Below are positions 42,074 through 54,460 of a stretch of 64,000 nt of DNA, in pieces. The stretch comes from Pseudo-nitzschia pungens (taxonomy: Eukaryota > Bacillariophyta > Bacillariophyceae > Bacillariales > Bacillariaceae). Every line of letters begins with the position of its first letter. Position 1 is the stretch's first letter. A program made the position numbers and the translations under genes. A model generated the notes under the pieces. The model saw nothing but the letters and a program-made list of their open reading frames with translations. It did not search any database and had not been told where the DNA came from. Location: NCBI GenBank assembly GCA_037355855.1, contig CM074763.1, positions 1,240,001 to 1,304,000 on the forward strand, in the 5' to 3' direction.

Positions 42074-43150
42074 TTAGTAAGCCATGTGCTTCTTAACATC
42101 AGCTGGGTTGACATTGCCGTCCTTAAAACGATCAGGATCAACTGCTGGCGGCTTTGGAACAGTAAACAAACTATTCTTTCCAAGAGGACCCTCGCAACTA
42201 ACTTGTCCGTTCATTGGCAAAGATCCCCACTTTCCGACAGGAGGAAGCTGATCCTTTTTCATCGCTTCCAACAACTCAATCATGGTTTCCTTGCTCAGGC
42301 ACTCGTAGTAATCGTCGTTGATTTGAACCATCGGGGCGTTAGCACAGGCACCCAAACACTCGACTTCCAGCAGCGTAAAATATCCGCATTTTGAAGTTTG
42401 TCCGTTTTTGATACCCAAATGGTCTTGAATGGTCTGCATGATTTCTTCGCTACCGCAAATCATGCACGGAGTTGTTCCACACACTTGCATGAAGTATTTT
42501 CCCACGGGAGTTCGGTTAAACATAGTGTAAAAGGATGCAACCTCGTATACCCGTACGGGAGCGATGTGACAAATTTGAGCCACTTTGTCCATGGCAGCAA
42601 GAGGCAACCATCCTCCATTTTGGCGCTGGGCCAAGTCTAGCAACGGGATCATGGCCGCTTGACGGTAGTTGTCCGGATATTTTTGGAGAATTCGATTCAC
42701 GCGTTCATAGTTTTCATCGGTAAAGTCGAAAAAGGTAGTTTCGTTGTTGTCTTTACTCTCCAGGTGCTGATTTCATTTTCGATCGTGTTGAAAAGGAAAG
42801 AACAGAAGACGTCGTCATCGTCGTTGTCGGTAGATAATTGTTGTAATCACATCATGTACCGTACAGGTAGACACACACGTAGCAAGTAATTTATACATCG
42901 AAAACAAAAGAAAGAACGGACGAAACGATCAGGCACTGGCCAGATTTGAAAATGGAAGCACTCTACGCTTCACCCACATCGTTCTGCCCCATAGCGGTCA
43001 CCACATCACTCCGTCTCTCGGCACATCGCACACTATCGGCAGCCACAAACTTACGAACGACTTGGTTGTTCCCATGGATCGAATCGACTGCTTTTGTAGC
43101 AGCCTGTTGACGGCAGACTTTGCCAGTTGTGTCGATCTTGTGGACAACAT
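42074..43150 (-). CDS. NDUFV2: NADH:ubiquinone oxidoreductase 24-kDa subunit (NuoE/NDUFV2), mitochondrial
   Basis: Complex I peripheral-arm subunit carrying a 2Fe-2S cluster. Exon 1, 43150-43055, is short and easily missed. It encodes a classic mitochondrial presequence (MLSTRSTQLAKSAVNRLLQK, then QSIRSMGTTKSF), rich in Arg, Ser and Leu. A 288-nt intron (GTAAGT...ATCAG, phase 0) leads to exon 2, 42766-42074, which starts HLESKDNNETTFFDFTDENY, the conserved region ahead of the helical domain. Total 262 residues. Cluster ligands are Cys128 and Cys133 (VCGTTPC) and Cys169 and Cys173 (ECLGAC). Other family marks are PLLDLAQRQNGGWLP and VYEVASFYTMFNRTPVG. An in-frame stop just upstream of exon 2 forces the intron. 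Divergent from the G6PD gene. Confidence 0.93.
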
Positions 43151-45232
43151 ATTGCAACCTGCTTTGCCGGATTATAGAGCTTTCTTCGGCGCCGTTCCTG
43201 GCAAGGAGTAATACCTGTGAGTTTGACGTTACGAGTAGTTCCTTCGTACTCGTTCGTAAGTAGATATAGGTACACACAGTACAGTACCAGTTGAAGCACC
43301 GTTCGATAGCGGCACCGATACCTGTACTTCTGCGAGTTTTCGTTCGTTGTTGTCGGCAAAAAGCATACCAGGGACCTTACGAGTAAAACCTTACGAGTTC
43401 TGTAACGCATTTGCCTCTCAACCCACCAAGCTGAAAGCCATTGCACCAAAAAGCGTTGTGCAAGCCAGACATCAGGTTACAAGCACTCTTACTTCGTACA
43501 AGTTATAGTAGAAGTAAGGTTACTCGTAGGCTCACCTCTCACCCAACATGGTATGATTACGTAGGTAGGAGTGTGTAGATCTTTAATACGCAGTAATTAA
43601 GGTTAACCTTAGGACCTAAGACCTTACTGCACTTCTCGAAAACCCCGAGACAAAAAATAATTGTGATGAGTGATGAGTGAGTCATGCCGAAAGTAATTTA
43701 CCGTAACTTATGTACCGTAAGCTAAACTTGTGAGAAAGGGGATGCTTTTTTGGGGGCTTCTCATCTCTGTCAACCATTCTCCCTCATGAACAAAAGAATA
43801 TGCGAGTTTGTGAGCTATCACTACGAAGTACCGTACGAGTATCTTACTGCTGCTACTACCGTAGACGTACTATTATTATGTTTCGTTCTCGTACTACACG
43901 TAAATTACCGGTACATGTATGCCATTTCACACGATCACGATAATGCAAAGTACGATGCGGTTCTAACCAGGGGTTCTAACTTAATCTTACTTGTACGGTA
44001 CTTCGCATTCCTTATTACGAAGTACCGTATTATTTTATTAGTCCAAGTAAGGTTACTACTATTATCACCATGCCTGAATTATGTTGGTGGTATGGAAGAA
44101 ATGCATGAATATATTTTTCCCATCCATCCAACCAATAGTGTTAACCAGCTCTATTTCGAGAGAAAATAAATCGGAAAAGAATATTAATGTTGCTTTTGAT
44201 GAGTCGGAGATGGAGAGTGAATCCTTCTTGACTTCTTGCAACAGAATTTTTGCTCGCCACTACTAGTAAGATTAGTGCTGCGATCATTTTGATGTAAACT
44301 TTCTCATCTCTCGAACTCATTTAATGGATTGGTAGTAATGTTTTGGTCATGGCAATATCCGAAGTTTCTGTCCGACCAAGAATAAGTAGCCTAAGAGCTG
44401 AGAGTTTAGCATTCAGCAGCAGTGTGACGACGGTCCTTCTCGAGGAATAGTGGTGGTAATTACTACGGCAGAAATAGGTGGAGCGAGCGATTGTCTCCAG
44501 TTGAAAAAACGAGAACTGCTTTGTCGTCGCGACGTACGTACTTGATAACAGAAATATGAAACATTTGTTTTGGTTTTTCCTTTAGTTCCGGTGCTTTTGC
44601 CCGACTTGAGATGGTTGTAAAGCAGTTGTGTCGAAAAAGATTTGTTTCAATCCTTAGTGCCGAAAGAAATGAGAAGATGAATGTGTCAATATTGGCAGCT
44701 GCAGCATTTTTTGGAGCAGACACACAAGGGGCAATAATGAAATAATTTTGGTATTTTGTCGCTGTCCCCAAACTGCGTTTTTCCTCCTCTCATGTTGACC
44801 AGCCAACCCTGATGACTGGCGCACGGCGGAGAACCAGTCACGTGATCATGATCGCGCTGAATTTATTTTTTGTGAACGAGAACCCATCCATCAACTTGGA
44901 AACGCTTTTTCTCGTTACTTTCGTCTCAGTGTTCACTTCCATCACTGTTCCACCTTGATCAACGGTCGCAACAAGTAGCGTTCGATTCCGGATCCATCCT
45001 GCCATGTAAAGCAGGCACAGCTTAGGATATCTTTCCTGACAACACTGATTGATTTGCAGCGGGAGCCGTATTCTCATTTCCTAGTTTTATGAGAAGCGTA
45101 GCACCAATTGCATTGGTTCTCTTCCGCTTCAACCGGCGTTCACAATAATTCTGAAGAGAATTTTCATCATATCATCCCTTAGGGATAACGAAAGATAAGC
45201 AATCCAATCAACCAGACCTTTACGACACCATC
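43151..45232. other. intergenic region between divergent NDUFV2 and G6PD genes
   Basis: About 2.1 kb, AT-rich, with GTAAGGTTAC at 43514 and 44047 and many TACGAAGTA / GTACGGTA words between 43240 and 44060. No credible gene. Confidence 0.5.
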
Positions 45233-47196
45233 ATGACTACCTCGCGTTTGCATCTGAGAGAGGGACTGGATTCGATGGTTTCATTCCGTACAAGCGACGT
45301 CGATAATGTCCTCTACCAACCAGACGCCATCCACCTTGCAGTTTCAAAGGAAGATTGGCACAACGTGAGTAGATGGTGATCTTTTGTTGGTTGAATTAGA
45401 ATAAAACAAGTTTGAGGCTCTTACACGAGTCGAATCGATGATTTGAATTCTCAATTTTTGTTAATTTCGCCATTGATTCTATCATCAACTATTACTGCAA
45501 ATCGCAGCAAGTTCTTTCGATCGTTGTAGTTGGCGCGAGTGGAGACTTGGCAAAGAAAAAGACGTATCCCAGTCTATTGAATCTTTTCGAAGAAAATCTT
45601 TTGCCAAAGGAATTCATTATCTACGGGTATGCAAGGAGTTCGAAGACTCACGAAGAACTTCGCCAGCATCTTTACCCTCACCTGATCAAGACTGGAACTC
45701 GCGAATTCATTGTCAGAGGATTTTTGGAGCGATGCTTTTATTATTCCGGCAAGACGTAAGTTTGAAAACAGACAGCAGTTTCGGAGCACCAGGGTAAAGA
45801 ATCCAGCGGTAGAAAACTGGATTTATACGATTCGCTCACTTCCTGTCCTCCAACTTCTTTTGTATGATCCTGTCATAGATATGGTGATGAATTGGCGTAT
45901 TCGACCATGATTTCAGACCTTGCAAAATTCGAGGGCAATGCTGTGACACCAACTGCTAACCGTCTCTTCTATCTAGCAGTTCCTCCGAATGTTTTCGGAG
46001 AATCCGGAGTTGTTATCAAGAAAGTCGGGATGTCTACCACTGGGTGGACCCGAGTTGTCGTCGAGAAACCGTTTGGACGGGATTTGGATACGTGCAACGA
46101 GTTGCTGCAGTCGTTGTCGGATGATTTCGACGAACATCATCTCTACAGAATCGATCATTACCTTGGAAAAGAAGTGGTACAAAATTTAATGCTATTCCGT
46201 TTTGGAAATCCGATGTGGGAGCCAATTTGGAACCGTGAGTCGATTGAATCTGTAACGATCACCTTCAAGGAGCCATTTGGAACCGAAGGTCGCGGCGGCT
46301 ATTTCGATCAGTAAGTTTGTTGCCATCCTGTTTCGATTCATGGTGTCCGTTCTGTATGGACGAATTACATTATTACATATACATATCATCTCACCAGTTT
46401 GGTTTTTGATTATGGCGTCCTAACAATGTTTACCATAAGATTCGGTATTATCAGGGATATTCTTCAGAACCATCTTCTACAAGTTCTGACTTTGTTCGCC
46501 ATGGAACCACCAGAAAACGATGATGCTGATTCAGTCCGAAATGCTAAGGTAGAGGTTTTGAAGAATATGGACATCATCACTCTTGAGGACTGTTTGCTTG
46601 GACAATATGATGGTTATTCTGACGACCCCACAATTGAAAACAAAGACACGAACTGCCCTACGTATGCTGCGATTCGATGCTGGATTCATACTCCTCGCTG
46701 GGAAGGCGTTCCGTTCATTTTGCAAGCCGGAAAAAATCTCGATGAAAAGTTGGTCGATATCAAAGCTCGGTTTAAGCCTGCAAGGACTTTACAATCTGTG
46801 CAGTCGTTTTCGAAGAGTCTTGAACCCTCAGAATTGGTACTTCGTCTCCAGCCGAATCCAGCACTAGAACTCCATAACAACATCAAGACTCCTGGTCTTT
46901 CATTTTCGCCCATGAGGGGAAAAATGACCATGAACTATGAAGACATTCCCGATTTGTCCAATCCCGATGCCTATACTCGACTTATACTCTCGGTGATACG
47001 AGGTGACCAAGGATCCTTTGTCCGTGACGACGAATTGCGCCGATCATGGGAGATTTTCACTCCTTTACTTCATGCTATTGACGACACGGGAGTCAGACCA
47101 CTGCCATACAAGCCGAAATCTGGAGGACCAAAGGATTTGCCAGATTGGATGAAAGTGATGAGCAAAGCGGACGCAACGCTTCAATCATCCCTGTAA
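45233..47196 (+). CDS. G6PD: glucose-6-phosphate 1-dehydrogenase
   Basis: First enzyme of the oxidative pentose phosphate pathway, producing NADPH and 6-phosphogluconolactone. Four exons (45233-45364, 45508-45755, 45879-46310, 46440-47196), introns of 143, 123 and 129 nt, 522 residues, close to the usual length. The dinucleotide-binding motif is [18 protein letters not shown] (residues 50-67). EKPFGRD precedes the substrate-binding active-site signature RIDHYLGKE (217-225). Other conserved segments are [32 protein letters not shown] (rebuilt across intron 3) and the C-terminal [21 protein letters not shown]. Residues 1-44 are weakly conserved and do not look like a signal or transit peptide, so a cytosolic isoform is likely. 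It converges on the TPR gene. Confidence 0.95.
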
Positions 47197-47615
47197 GCTA
47201 CTCAGTTTCTCCCATTGTACCGTACCCAGTAGATGGGGATGTTCCCCGAACAAACCAAACACAAGCCAAAGGAATACTCCATCGCGCATGTATCATGACT
47301 ATTCAGAAATCCTCGCTCTCTAAACCATGAAGTATTTCATGCTCCAGATTCATGGAGAGATAATAATATCTTTCATCCGAATCTCTACCGATATATTATA
47401 ATAAACAAAACTGACAAATTTAAAATAATACATATTCCGAACTTTAAAAACTAATCAAATGTTCACCGTTCAATCACGCTGACATGCGTCACGTACAATG
47501 CAAAAAAGGAAAAACATGTAAACATCGATAATGTTTGTCTTCCATCACGTCAAATTGCAACTCAAATTCGTCAAAATAGCCACTGCATGAAATTGGACTG
47601 GACAAGATAACTGCG
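47197..47615. other. intergenic region between convergent genes
   Basis: Combined 3' regions of G6PD and the TPR gene, AT-rich. Nothing notable seen. Confidence 0.5.
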
Positions 47616-49610
47616 TTACGTCCGTAAGTTCAACTTTTCTTCCAGCGCCAGAGATACTTGATTGAGTCGTTTCTTTTCCAGTGTGCGATTCAGGGTTTTC
47701 ACCGTTTCGGGGTGTTCCGGTCCAAGTGATAACTCATAAATCTCGAGAGCATATTTATTCTCTTCGAGTGCCTTTTCAAATTCTCCTATTCCGCGTAGAA
47801 TAATAGCAATTTTACTATGCAAGTCTGCAGAATCAGGATGATGATGCTGAATATTTTCAATCGCTGCCCGGTACTCAACAATAGCTGTAATGAAAGAATA
47901 ATTAAAAGGTGCATCTCTATGAGTTCTCAACCCTTTGGTAATGCCCTAAAAGAAACGGTAGTATTCTTACCTTTTTCCGGTAAATTGTTTTTTCTGAAAG
48001 TATCCCCTTTTATTTCACGTGCAATACTCTCATCAAGTGCAGGCTTATACGTCGTGTAATGCATATGAGGAGAATCCATCTCCTTACATGTGTCCTTAAT
48101 TGCTACTTCCGTCCAAATTAGGTATTTGTGATTTTTTGCTAGAACACGAACAAAAATACGCTGTGCTCTAGAGAAAGCGACGAGGGCATCGTCGTATTCT
48201 TTCAGCTTACAAAGTGATCTTCCGATCCAGTAGTAGGTCCTTTTATTTGTCAAAGACAACGAAAGGTACAGTATTGAGTATTGTTTATCGAGCATTCAAC
48301 AGAGAAATTTTGTAAGAGGGAGATTGAAGTCGATTGTATCGTTCTTACCTTCCAGTGTCCTCGTGATATTTTCCGAGTAGACCCTCTCTTATCAACAAAG
48401 CCTTCCTGTATTCTTTCAATGCCTAGAGATCGTTATTTTGTTGTTGTTGTGACAATTTTGGAAAAGTGAGACACGATGAAAGACAAAATTCAAATAATAC
48501 TTCAACGAATCCTGCCGTCATTTAGGCGAAACTGATTATCATTCTTACACCATGGCAGTCTTGGAAGTTCCAACATAGTCGATAACCTTCTTCAAAACAC
48601 TCTTTCGCTTCGTCCAACTTCTTCCGTTGGTCATCTCCTTTATGTTTCTGTTCTTCCTTTTGTGCAAGAGGTGGCCCTTTCATCATCGAAATATCGCGAC
48701 TTCTCCGAACTTTTGTCGATGTGCGTGGCGGAGTCAGTTCCGGTTTCTTATCTCTTGAAGTACGAGATGATGATCGATTACCCGTTTGTTTCAATCCATC
48801 AGAGAATAATAAGTCACGCTTGCTCGCTTTCAATCGCATCTCAGGTACAAGATTTGACGATTTCAACTGAATCCTTTCTCCATGTGAACCACTGGTTCGA
48901 CGTCGAAGCTCAGCCCTTTTCAAAGTTTCCCGTGTGGTCAATTTTCCCTCTTTCTCGGTCTTGCTTAAACACATCTTCTTTTCTACTCTTTCGCTATTTT
49001 TGGTCTTCGTGCGAACTGCTTCTCTGGCCTCCTTTTCCTTTATTGCATTTATCTCAGATCTTATTTTATTCATCTTCATGTATGCTCCTCGTTGCTCCTT
49101 CAACATAATTTCTTGTTTCTCCCTTTCGGCCTTTTGTTTCTCCAATTCTGCCTTGATCGCAGCACGATCCGTCTTTGATGCCAATCGACTATCGGATGGC
49201 TTTGCATTCTTCCATATGTCCCTTGTCTCAGGTTCCCAGAATAATCTTGCGGGTGAAACGCTAGTAACAGTTGAAGGACCAACTTCTGATGCATCTCTCA
49301 TTTTCGAATGCTTTGGCCTCTTTGTTACGTCTCTAGCCTCACTCTCAGGATTGTGGTGCTCTTTAGCTTCATTGTATGCAACGGCAGATGAAGCACTTTT
49401 GGCGGTAGCACGATTAGCCTTTGATGCAGCGCGAATTTCCGATGGTTTGCCAGTTTTCATAACATCCCTACTCACGCTATCAATAACTTGGAAGTTGTTA
49501 TTCGAAGAATCCGTAAGACCTCGTACTTCCGAAACACTTGTCAAATTAGATCGGGTCCCTACGACCTTCACAAGAGGGTAATTGTGAGTTGCTCCAATTC
49601 TACGAACCAT
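47616..49610 (-). CDS. coiled-coil / TPR protein (kinesin-light-chain-like repeats)
   Basis: Four exons: 49610-48549, 48422-48349, 48239-47971 and 47884-47616; introns 126, 109 and 86 nt. All joins keep frame and conserved repeats: CHG|ALKEYRKALLIREGLLGKYH, DTG|RTYYWIGRSL, PEK|AIVEYRAAIE. Total 557 residues. ATG at 49610. Residues 1-300 are low-complexity, basic and Lys/Glu-rich, with a coiled-coil segment (AAIKAELEKQKAEREKQEIM, ~152-210). The C-terminal 220 residues carry tetratricopeptide repeats: ALKEYRKALLIREGLLG, DDALVAFSRAQRIFVRVL, IVEYRAAIENIQHHHPDSAD and EKALEENKYALEIYELSLGP. The pattern (LG..H..T/V) is that of kinesin-light-chain-like TPRs and is a common diatom arrangement. Likely a scaffold; partner unknown. 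Confidence 0.82.
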
Positions 49611-51333
49611 CTTCAATTCCAGAGCATTCGAATCGTGTTATCCGTGGACTTCGTGGTTCCGTGTAGTTGTCAAGAAGGACTGTGGTTAAGAGCGTAATGA
49701 ATGTTGTGGGTCGTCGAGAGAGAGGAGGGCAAAGATCTCTTGCTTGCGGAGTATCTCTCGTGAGAAGAGACCAATCCGAAAGTCGTCTGTGTTCTTGTCA
49801 ACGTTGTCACCTCCTTTCAGAAGCGTTCAGTAAAGTTCATCAAATAAGTGAAAGTAACCTCGTTGTATTTCTCTGGGTCGTACAAAGGTTAGTGCCTTAG
49901 TTTTTCATGACCTACGAAACGGAACGCACGTTTATTATTATTATTGTTATAAGTATTATTATTATTGGTGATGGATATTATTATTATTATTCTTGTTACC
50001 GCTTCGTTAATGTTACTTTAACGTCTACCGGTACTGCACAAGCGAAGAATTAAGTCATGGACAAAAGTATTTTAACATACGGTACGGTACCAGTATTGAA
50101 AACGATGAAACTTCAACCCCAAGATTCGGAGTATACCGGTACAACGAGTAAGATACTACAAGGTTCTTATCAGCTGTCCCCGGGTTCTACGTCCCCGACT
50201 ACTAATTTCTACTGAAACCCGGGGACAGCTGATAGGAATTCTGTAGTAGAACTCTTCAGTCAGAATTCCATTTCAAGTGAAGGCATTAAAAATAATGAAG
50301 CATTAAAAAGTATTGCTTTCCACGACTACGTGTACATTAAGTCACAGAAAAGAGATGACTCAGAGAACAATAAATAGCCCATCGAATTATTCATTTACAA
50401 TGTGACACTGTGAAGTCCCTCATTATTAAACCAACGGAACAGCGCGACACAATATTTATAGCAATAGTCGTCCAGTCACAAATTTTCCAGTCCACAGCAA
50501 ACATCACGATCGAGAAGAGAACCTTTTTGCGTTTTCTGGGACCAGGCAAGATCAAAATGTGGTTCTCTTTATCATTATGAATTGTCAAGTATCTATTGGG
50601 CACCAATTTACAATATGCTGCCTGATTCGTTCTACAAGCTTGACTGTGATTCCATGACCTTGAAGATCTCTCTGTTCAGTGCATTCAGACACTACTAGTT
50701 CTAGTACTAGTACTAATGATGCACTGCTGGTGGTGGTGACATTGTGGCTTGAGGACGTGACACTGCTGCTGGTGCACCTTTGTTAACGTAGAAATGCTTG
50801 GGATCAAGGAGGATAAAAGAAAAACAACTTGTTGCCACTGAAAGTCACACTTCCAACAAATTCTGATGAGGAGTGCCTGGCTAGTTTACTCGATTGGAAA
50901 CATAGAAAGTTTTTTGGCCTACCATTAAATTATTTTCTGGATTATGAATATGGATAGCAGTTGTATTATGTTAAGTAGTTATAACTGTTTTGCAACGAGA
51001 CTAGTATACATGCTGGTTCGATCTATCTTCGATGCACCCTGCACAAGGTATTTGGAATGACAGATATTACAAGTTCTTGCAGTTGGTGGCTCTGATCTGT
51101 TTCCTTTTGTTGCAAACATGACTTCCAAATCAGGTTTTGTCTATACCACCACCCATCTATTATAGTATTGGTTCTGAAGATAAAGACTGGAGTAGAAGAC
51201 GCAATCGCAACATCTCTGTCAATTTAAATTTATACGTCCATTGATGCTGCTTGACACACTGGAAGTTCTTCAATCGTAGTATTTTCATTATTGCGCCTCG
51301 CAAGCATCTCGAAAATCTTGGTGACAGAGTGCT
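49611..51333. other. intergenic region with microsatellite and palindromic element
   Basis: No credible gene. Holds a (TTA)n run (49931-49992), the palindromic element at 50168-50234 and CTAGTACTAGTACTA near 50700. The rest is AT-rich. Confidence 0.55.
50168..50234. repeat. MITE-like palindrome with 19-bp perfect inverted repeats
   Basis: Left arm TATCAGCTGTCCCCGGGTT (50168-50186) and its exact complement at 50216-50234, with a 29-nt loop. Flanking bases (TTCT / AGGAATT) extend partial pairing. A related half-copy lies at 9190-9231. Size and structure suggest a small foldback or MITE-like element; the transposase source is unknown. Confidence 0.8.
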
Positions 51334-54300
51334 TTATAAAACCAAACTGTAATTTGATTCTCCCATTTCCGTGTCATTGACTGCAACTGCTACAACTTCA
51401 TCCGTTGCTGATGTCAACAAGTTTTGACGTTCTTCCCGACGTGACTGGATGCGTTGAAACAATGACGAACCACCAAGAAGAGAGGTACGAGAAGAGGCCA
51501 GAGGCACTGCAGATGACGTTTGCTGCCCCTCAAGAGTGGGTAAGTCCCCGGAGCTTAATCCATTTACAATAACGACACCAGGTGCGCTCAATTCATGATC
51601 TAATGCTGGAATGACTTGTTGACATTCTGCTTGTAAAATTTCACTGCTCTCTATTGAATCGTCCAAAGCAGCTGCCTCAACAGGCGGAGGAGGTCGTGAT
51701 TCCAACGCAGTCAAATAAGCTTGGCATTCCTGATCCAAGTCACTTGTGGAAGGAAATTCATCCATTTCATCGATAACCTGGCGAAGCCTATCCGCCTTGT
51801 CGCAATGGCTACCTTCGTTTATCGACTTCAACGTAGATTGTATTGCATTGGCCTCCATGACCAGTACAGCCGCAGAAAGAGCGCCGCCCGCAAATCTAGC
51901 AAATCGTACGGTGCGTGCCGCAGCAGTACCAGCACGAGAAAATGCCGTAGCACTCCTAGCACCAGCGGCTCCCGCCGTACCAACCCCCGCCGCGCTGGCT
52001 CCTGCGGCAGCACCAGCTCCAGCAGCACTACCAGCGACGACAGTCACCTCACCTGCGGCACCGGCCGCAACGGCTCCCATGGCACTTACTTCGGTTCCAG
52101 CCACACCGAGAGTGAGAGATCGACCAACGTTGGATCCGATTACGACAGCGTTCTTGTTTTTCTCTAAAGATTCCTTCATCTGATTTTTGAGGTATGCCGA
52201 GCCTGGTTCGGCTTCGTAAACATCGGTTCGAATGTGATCTCGTAGCATGGCGTCGCGGAGGGTGCTTGTGACTCTCAAAATCGATAGAGCCATGCCGTGG
52301 AGTGCAATGATCCGGTCTGCAAGCTTTCTGGGTTCAGAAAAGTAGTTCATTGCTTCGGTACCGGTTTGAACAGTTGTGGCTCCTCCCCCAAAGAACAAAC
52401 TCGCAATGAGCAGAGGTGGCCCAGCCGGTGTGAGAATCGATGCAGCGGCAGCGATGCCCAAGACACCCGACAGGACGCCCACACTGCTGCTCGCCAATCC
52501 GATCTTGTCTTGCTTTCCCTTTTGATCTTCCAAAGATGCAGCAATGTGCTTGACAAATTGTTTCGAGTACTTCAAAAGTAGCATGCATCGATCATAACAA
52601 TCAACCATGTAATCAATGTTCTGGGACCTCCGGTTGGTGTCCGAGCAGGAAACACAGTCAACAATGAAATCCAATTCAAAGAGTCGTTCGCATTTGAGAC
52701 AAAGTGTGATGCCTTCCTTCCGAAAGCTCACGGACGAGTGCGAAGGGCAGCTCGGTGCCGCACAGATCAAGCAAGGGCTAGTGTTGGCCTGGGTTCGTTT
52801 GTCGATGAGTTTTTGAATACGCGGAAGTGCAATCGGTCTGTCGCTTTTTGTTGGGGTTTGTTTCATGGGTGTTCTGCTTGCCTGGCTGCTGGATATACCG
52901 TTGATGAGGATACTGGGATCGGCTGCTGATCCGTTTTCTTTCACCTGATTGTCGCCAAATATACTTGTCGTAACAGAACTATTGAGAAGGCCTCGGATCC
53001 GAGGAAAGCTCTGGGATGACAATGACGATGCTGATGGCGATGATGAAGGCATCTTATTCGCAGACTTTGTTCCGCTTGGCCCGGGCACTGTCGGTTTTGA
53101 AGGATTGATCGAATCCGAGCCATTCGAGGAATTTCCCTGAAGGGACGCGCTGGTCTTGTTAGAAGCTGTTGGCTGGGGCAAGCTCGGTATCGAACCCCAC
53201 AATTTTCTCATTCTAGGAAAGCTCTGTGAAGATGTTGCTGTCTTGTTGGTTCCAGATGGAGGAGGATTGGCCGAGAACGCAGCAGCTGCTTCCGTCGACA
53301 TGCGCTTCGGATTCTGTTTTGCGATTACTGTACGTGTACCGTTTGTGCCATCCACAGCGTTCTTTGTCTTTGTCGCAGCTGAAATACTGTTGCTTTGGTC
53401 ATTGCTACGCGTGGAAGAGGTCGTTGTTGCATCGGCGTCGGATGAAATACTGTCGGGATTTGTTGCTGCCGGAGATTTCTCGTTTTTTCCGTTCCCATGA
53501 TCGACAGTCGATAGTTCCTCCGTTGTATTTATTTTCGATGATTTCATCGTCTCAGACGTGACTCCAGTATTGCTCGATGATTTCGACGGAGCAGACGGGG
53601 ACTTTTGGGAATCGACTGCTTTCGAAGGTGTTTGTGTAGGCAGAGCCATGGGCCGCTTGGAGGGATGCACTGATTTGACTCGCCAGGCTCTCCGATCGCG
53701 AAACCGAAGACGTTGCCGAACCAAAAAGATTGTTGATTCTAGGGATCTGTTCTTGTCGATACCCATAGCTCGACGACACCGTGGTGGATGGCACCGAAAA
53801 AGAGGAAGAGTTGAAGAAATTGTGCAGCCTTGGAAACTGTTCTTGCACGTCAAAATCGCTCGTTGCCGTGTTTGTTGAGTCCATCAGTTGCTGCAACCTC
53901 GGAAAGTGTGACTTCGTCGCACCTCGGTTTTCTAGCAAGCAAGCGGTGCACATTTCGTGGTTGATTTCGTTGCTGGGGATTCCCAGCTCGTGACACTGGA
54001 CGTCTAGGTTGAGGCGCCTCATGTTCTCCAGGGCTTGGTACGCAATGTTTAGTTGGTTCGCGATTTCCGCCGGACTTTGTTGTCGAAGCTCGGGGGTTTC
54101 CATCGTGTAGACCGTCGTCAGACTGGTGGGAGGATCTTTTCCACTATTGCATGAAACTTTGTTCTTGGAAGGATGAGTTCCTTCGCTTTGGTTGTTCGAT
54201 ATTTGGATCTCATACATTCTGTCCTTTTTTCGATAATCTAGCACCACGCCGAGTCCAAATTTCGTCTTTACCTTCTTTCCGACCAGTTTTCGACCATTCT

Positions 54301-54460
54301 TGCCGTCGTTCTCCTTCTCTTGATTTTCCTTTCTTTCTGATGTTGTTTCGGTATTCAAAGCCGGTGCGGGTGGCAGAGCTGCGGATGATTCCTCGTCGAA
54401 ACAACCTCCCGATCGATCGTCTCCGACAATCGGGGTGTCATTCGTTGGCTGTGATTTCAT
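51334..54460 (-). CDS. ApolipoproteinL-like C-terminal protein with FPR-motif repeats and a +1 frame break
   Basis: Two overlapping frames appear to be one gene. From ATG 54460 the first frame runs about 270 residues and then drifts into a short stop at 53552. A second frame (+1) continues from about 53650 to the stop at 51334. Both share an unusual motif, [FIL]-P-R-x3-[LF]-x2-S: HFPRLQQLMDS, QFPRLHNFFNS and QIPRINNLFGS before the break; SFPRMRKLWGS, SFPRIRGLLNS and ALPRIQKLIDK after. The N-terminus has a small basic beta-type domain (GLGVVLDYRKKDRMYEIQI). The middle is Ser/Thr-rich. Then a Cys-rich patch (CLICAAPSC, CLKCERLFEL, CVSC) leads into two Ala/Gly-rich hydrophobic hairpins. The region ARFAGGALSAAVLVMEANAI..INEGSHCDKADRLRQVIDEM resembles the end of the animal apolipoprotein L domain. 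The break point and exact product need confirmation; function unknown. Confidence 0.65.

Noticed and set aside
42963..43449. Two minus-strand frames of 104-132 codons upstream of NDUFV2
   Set aside because: They overlap the short presequence exon in other frames and show no family; the third frame gives the mitochondrial presequence joined to NDUFV2.
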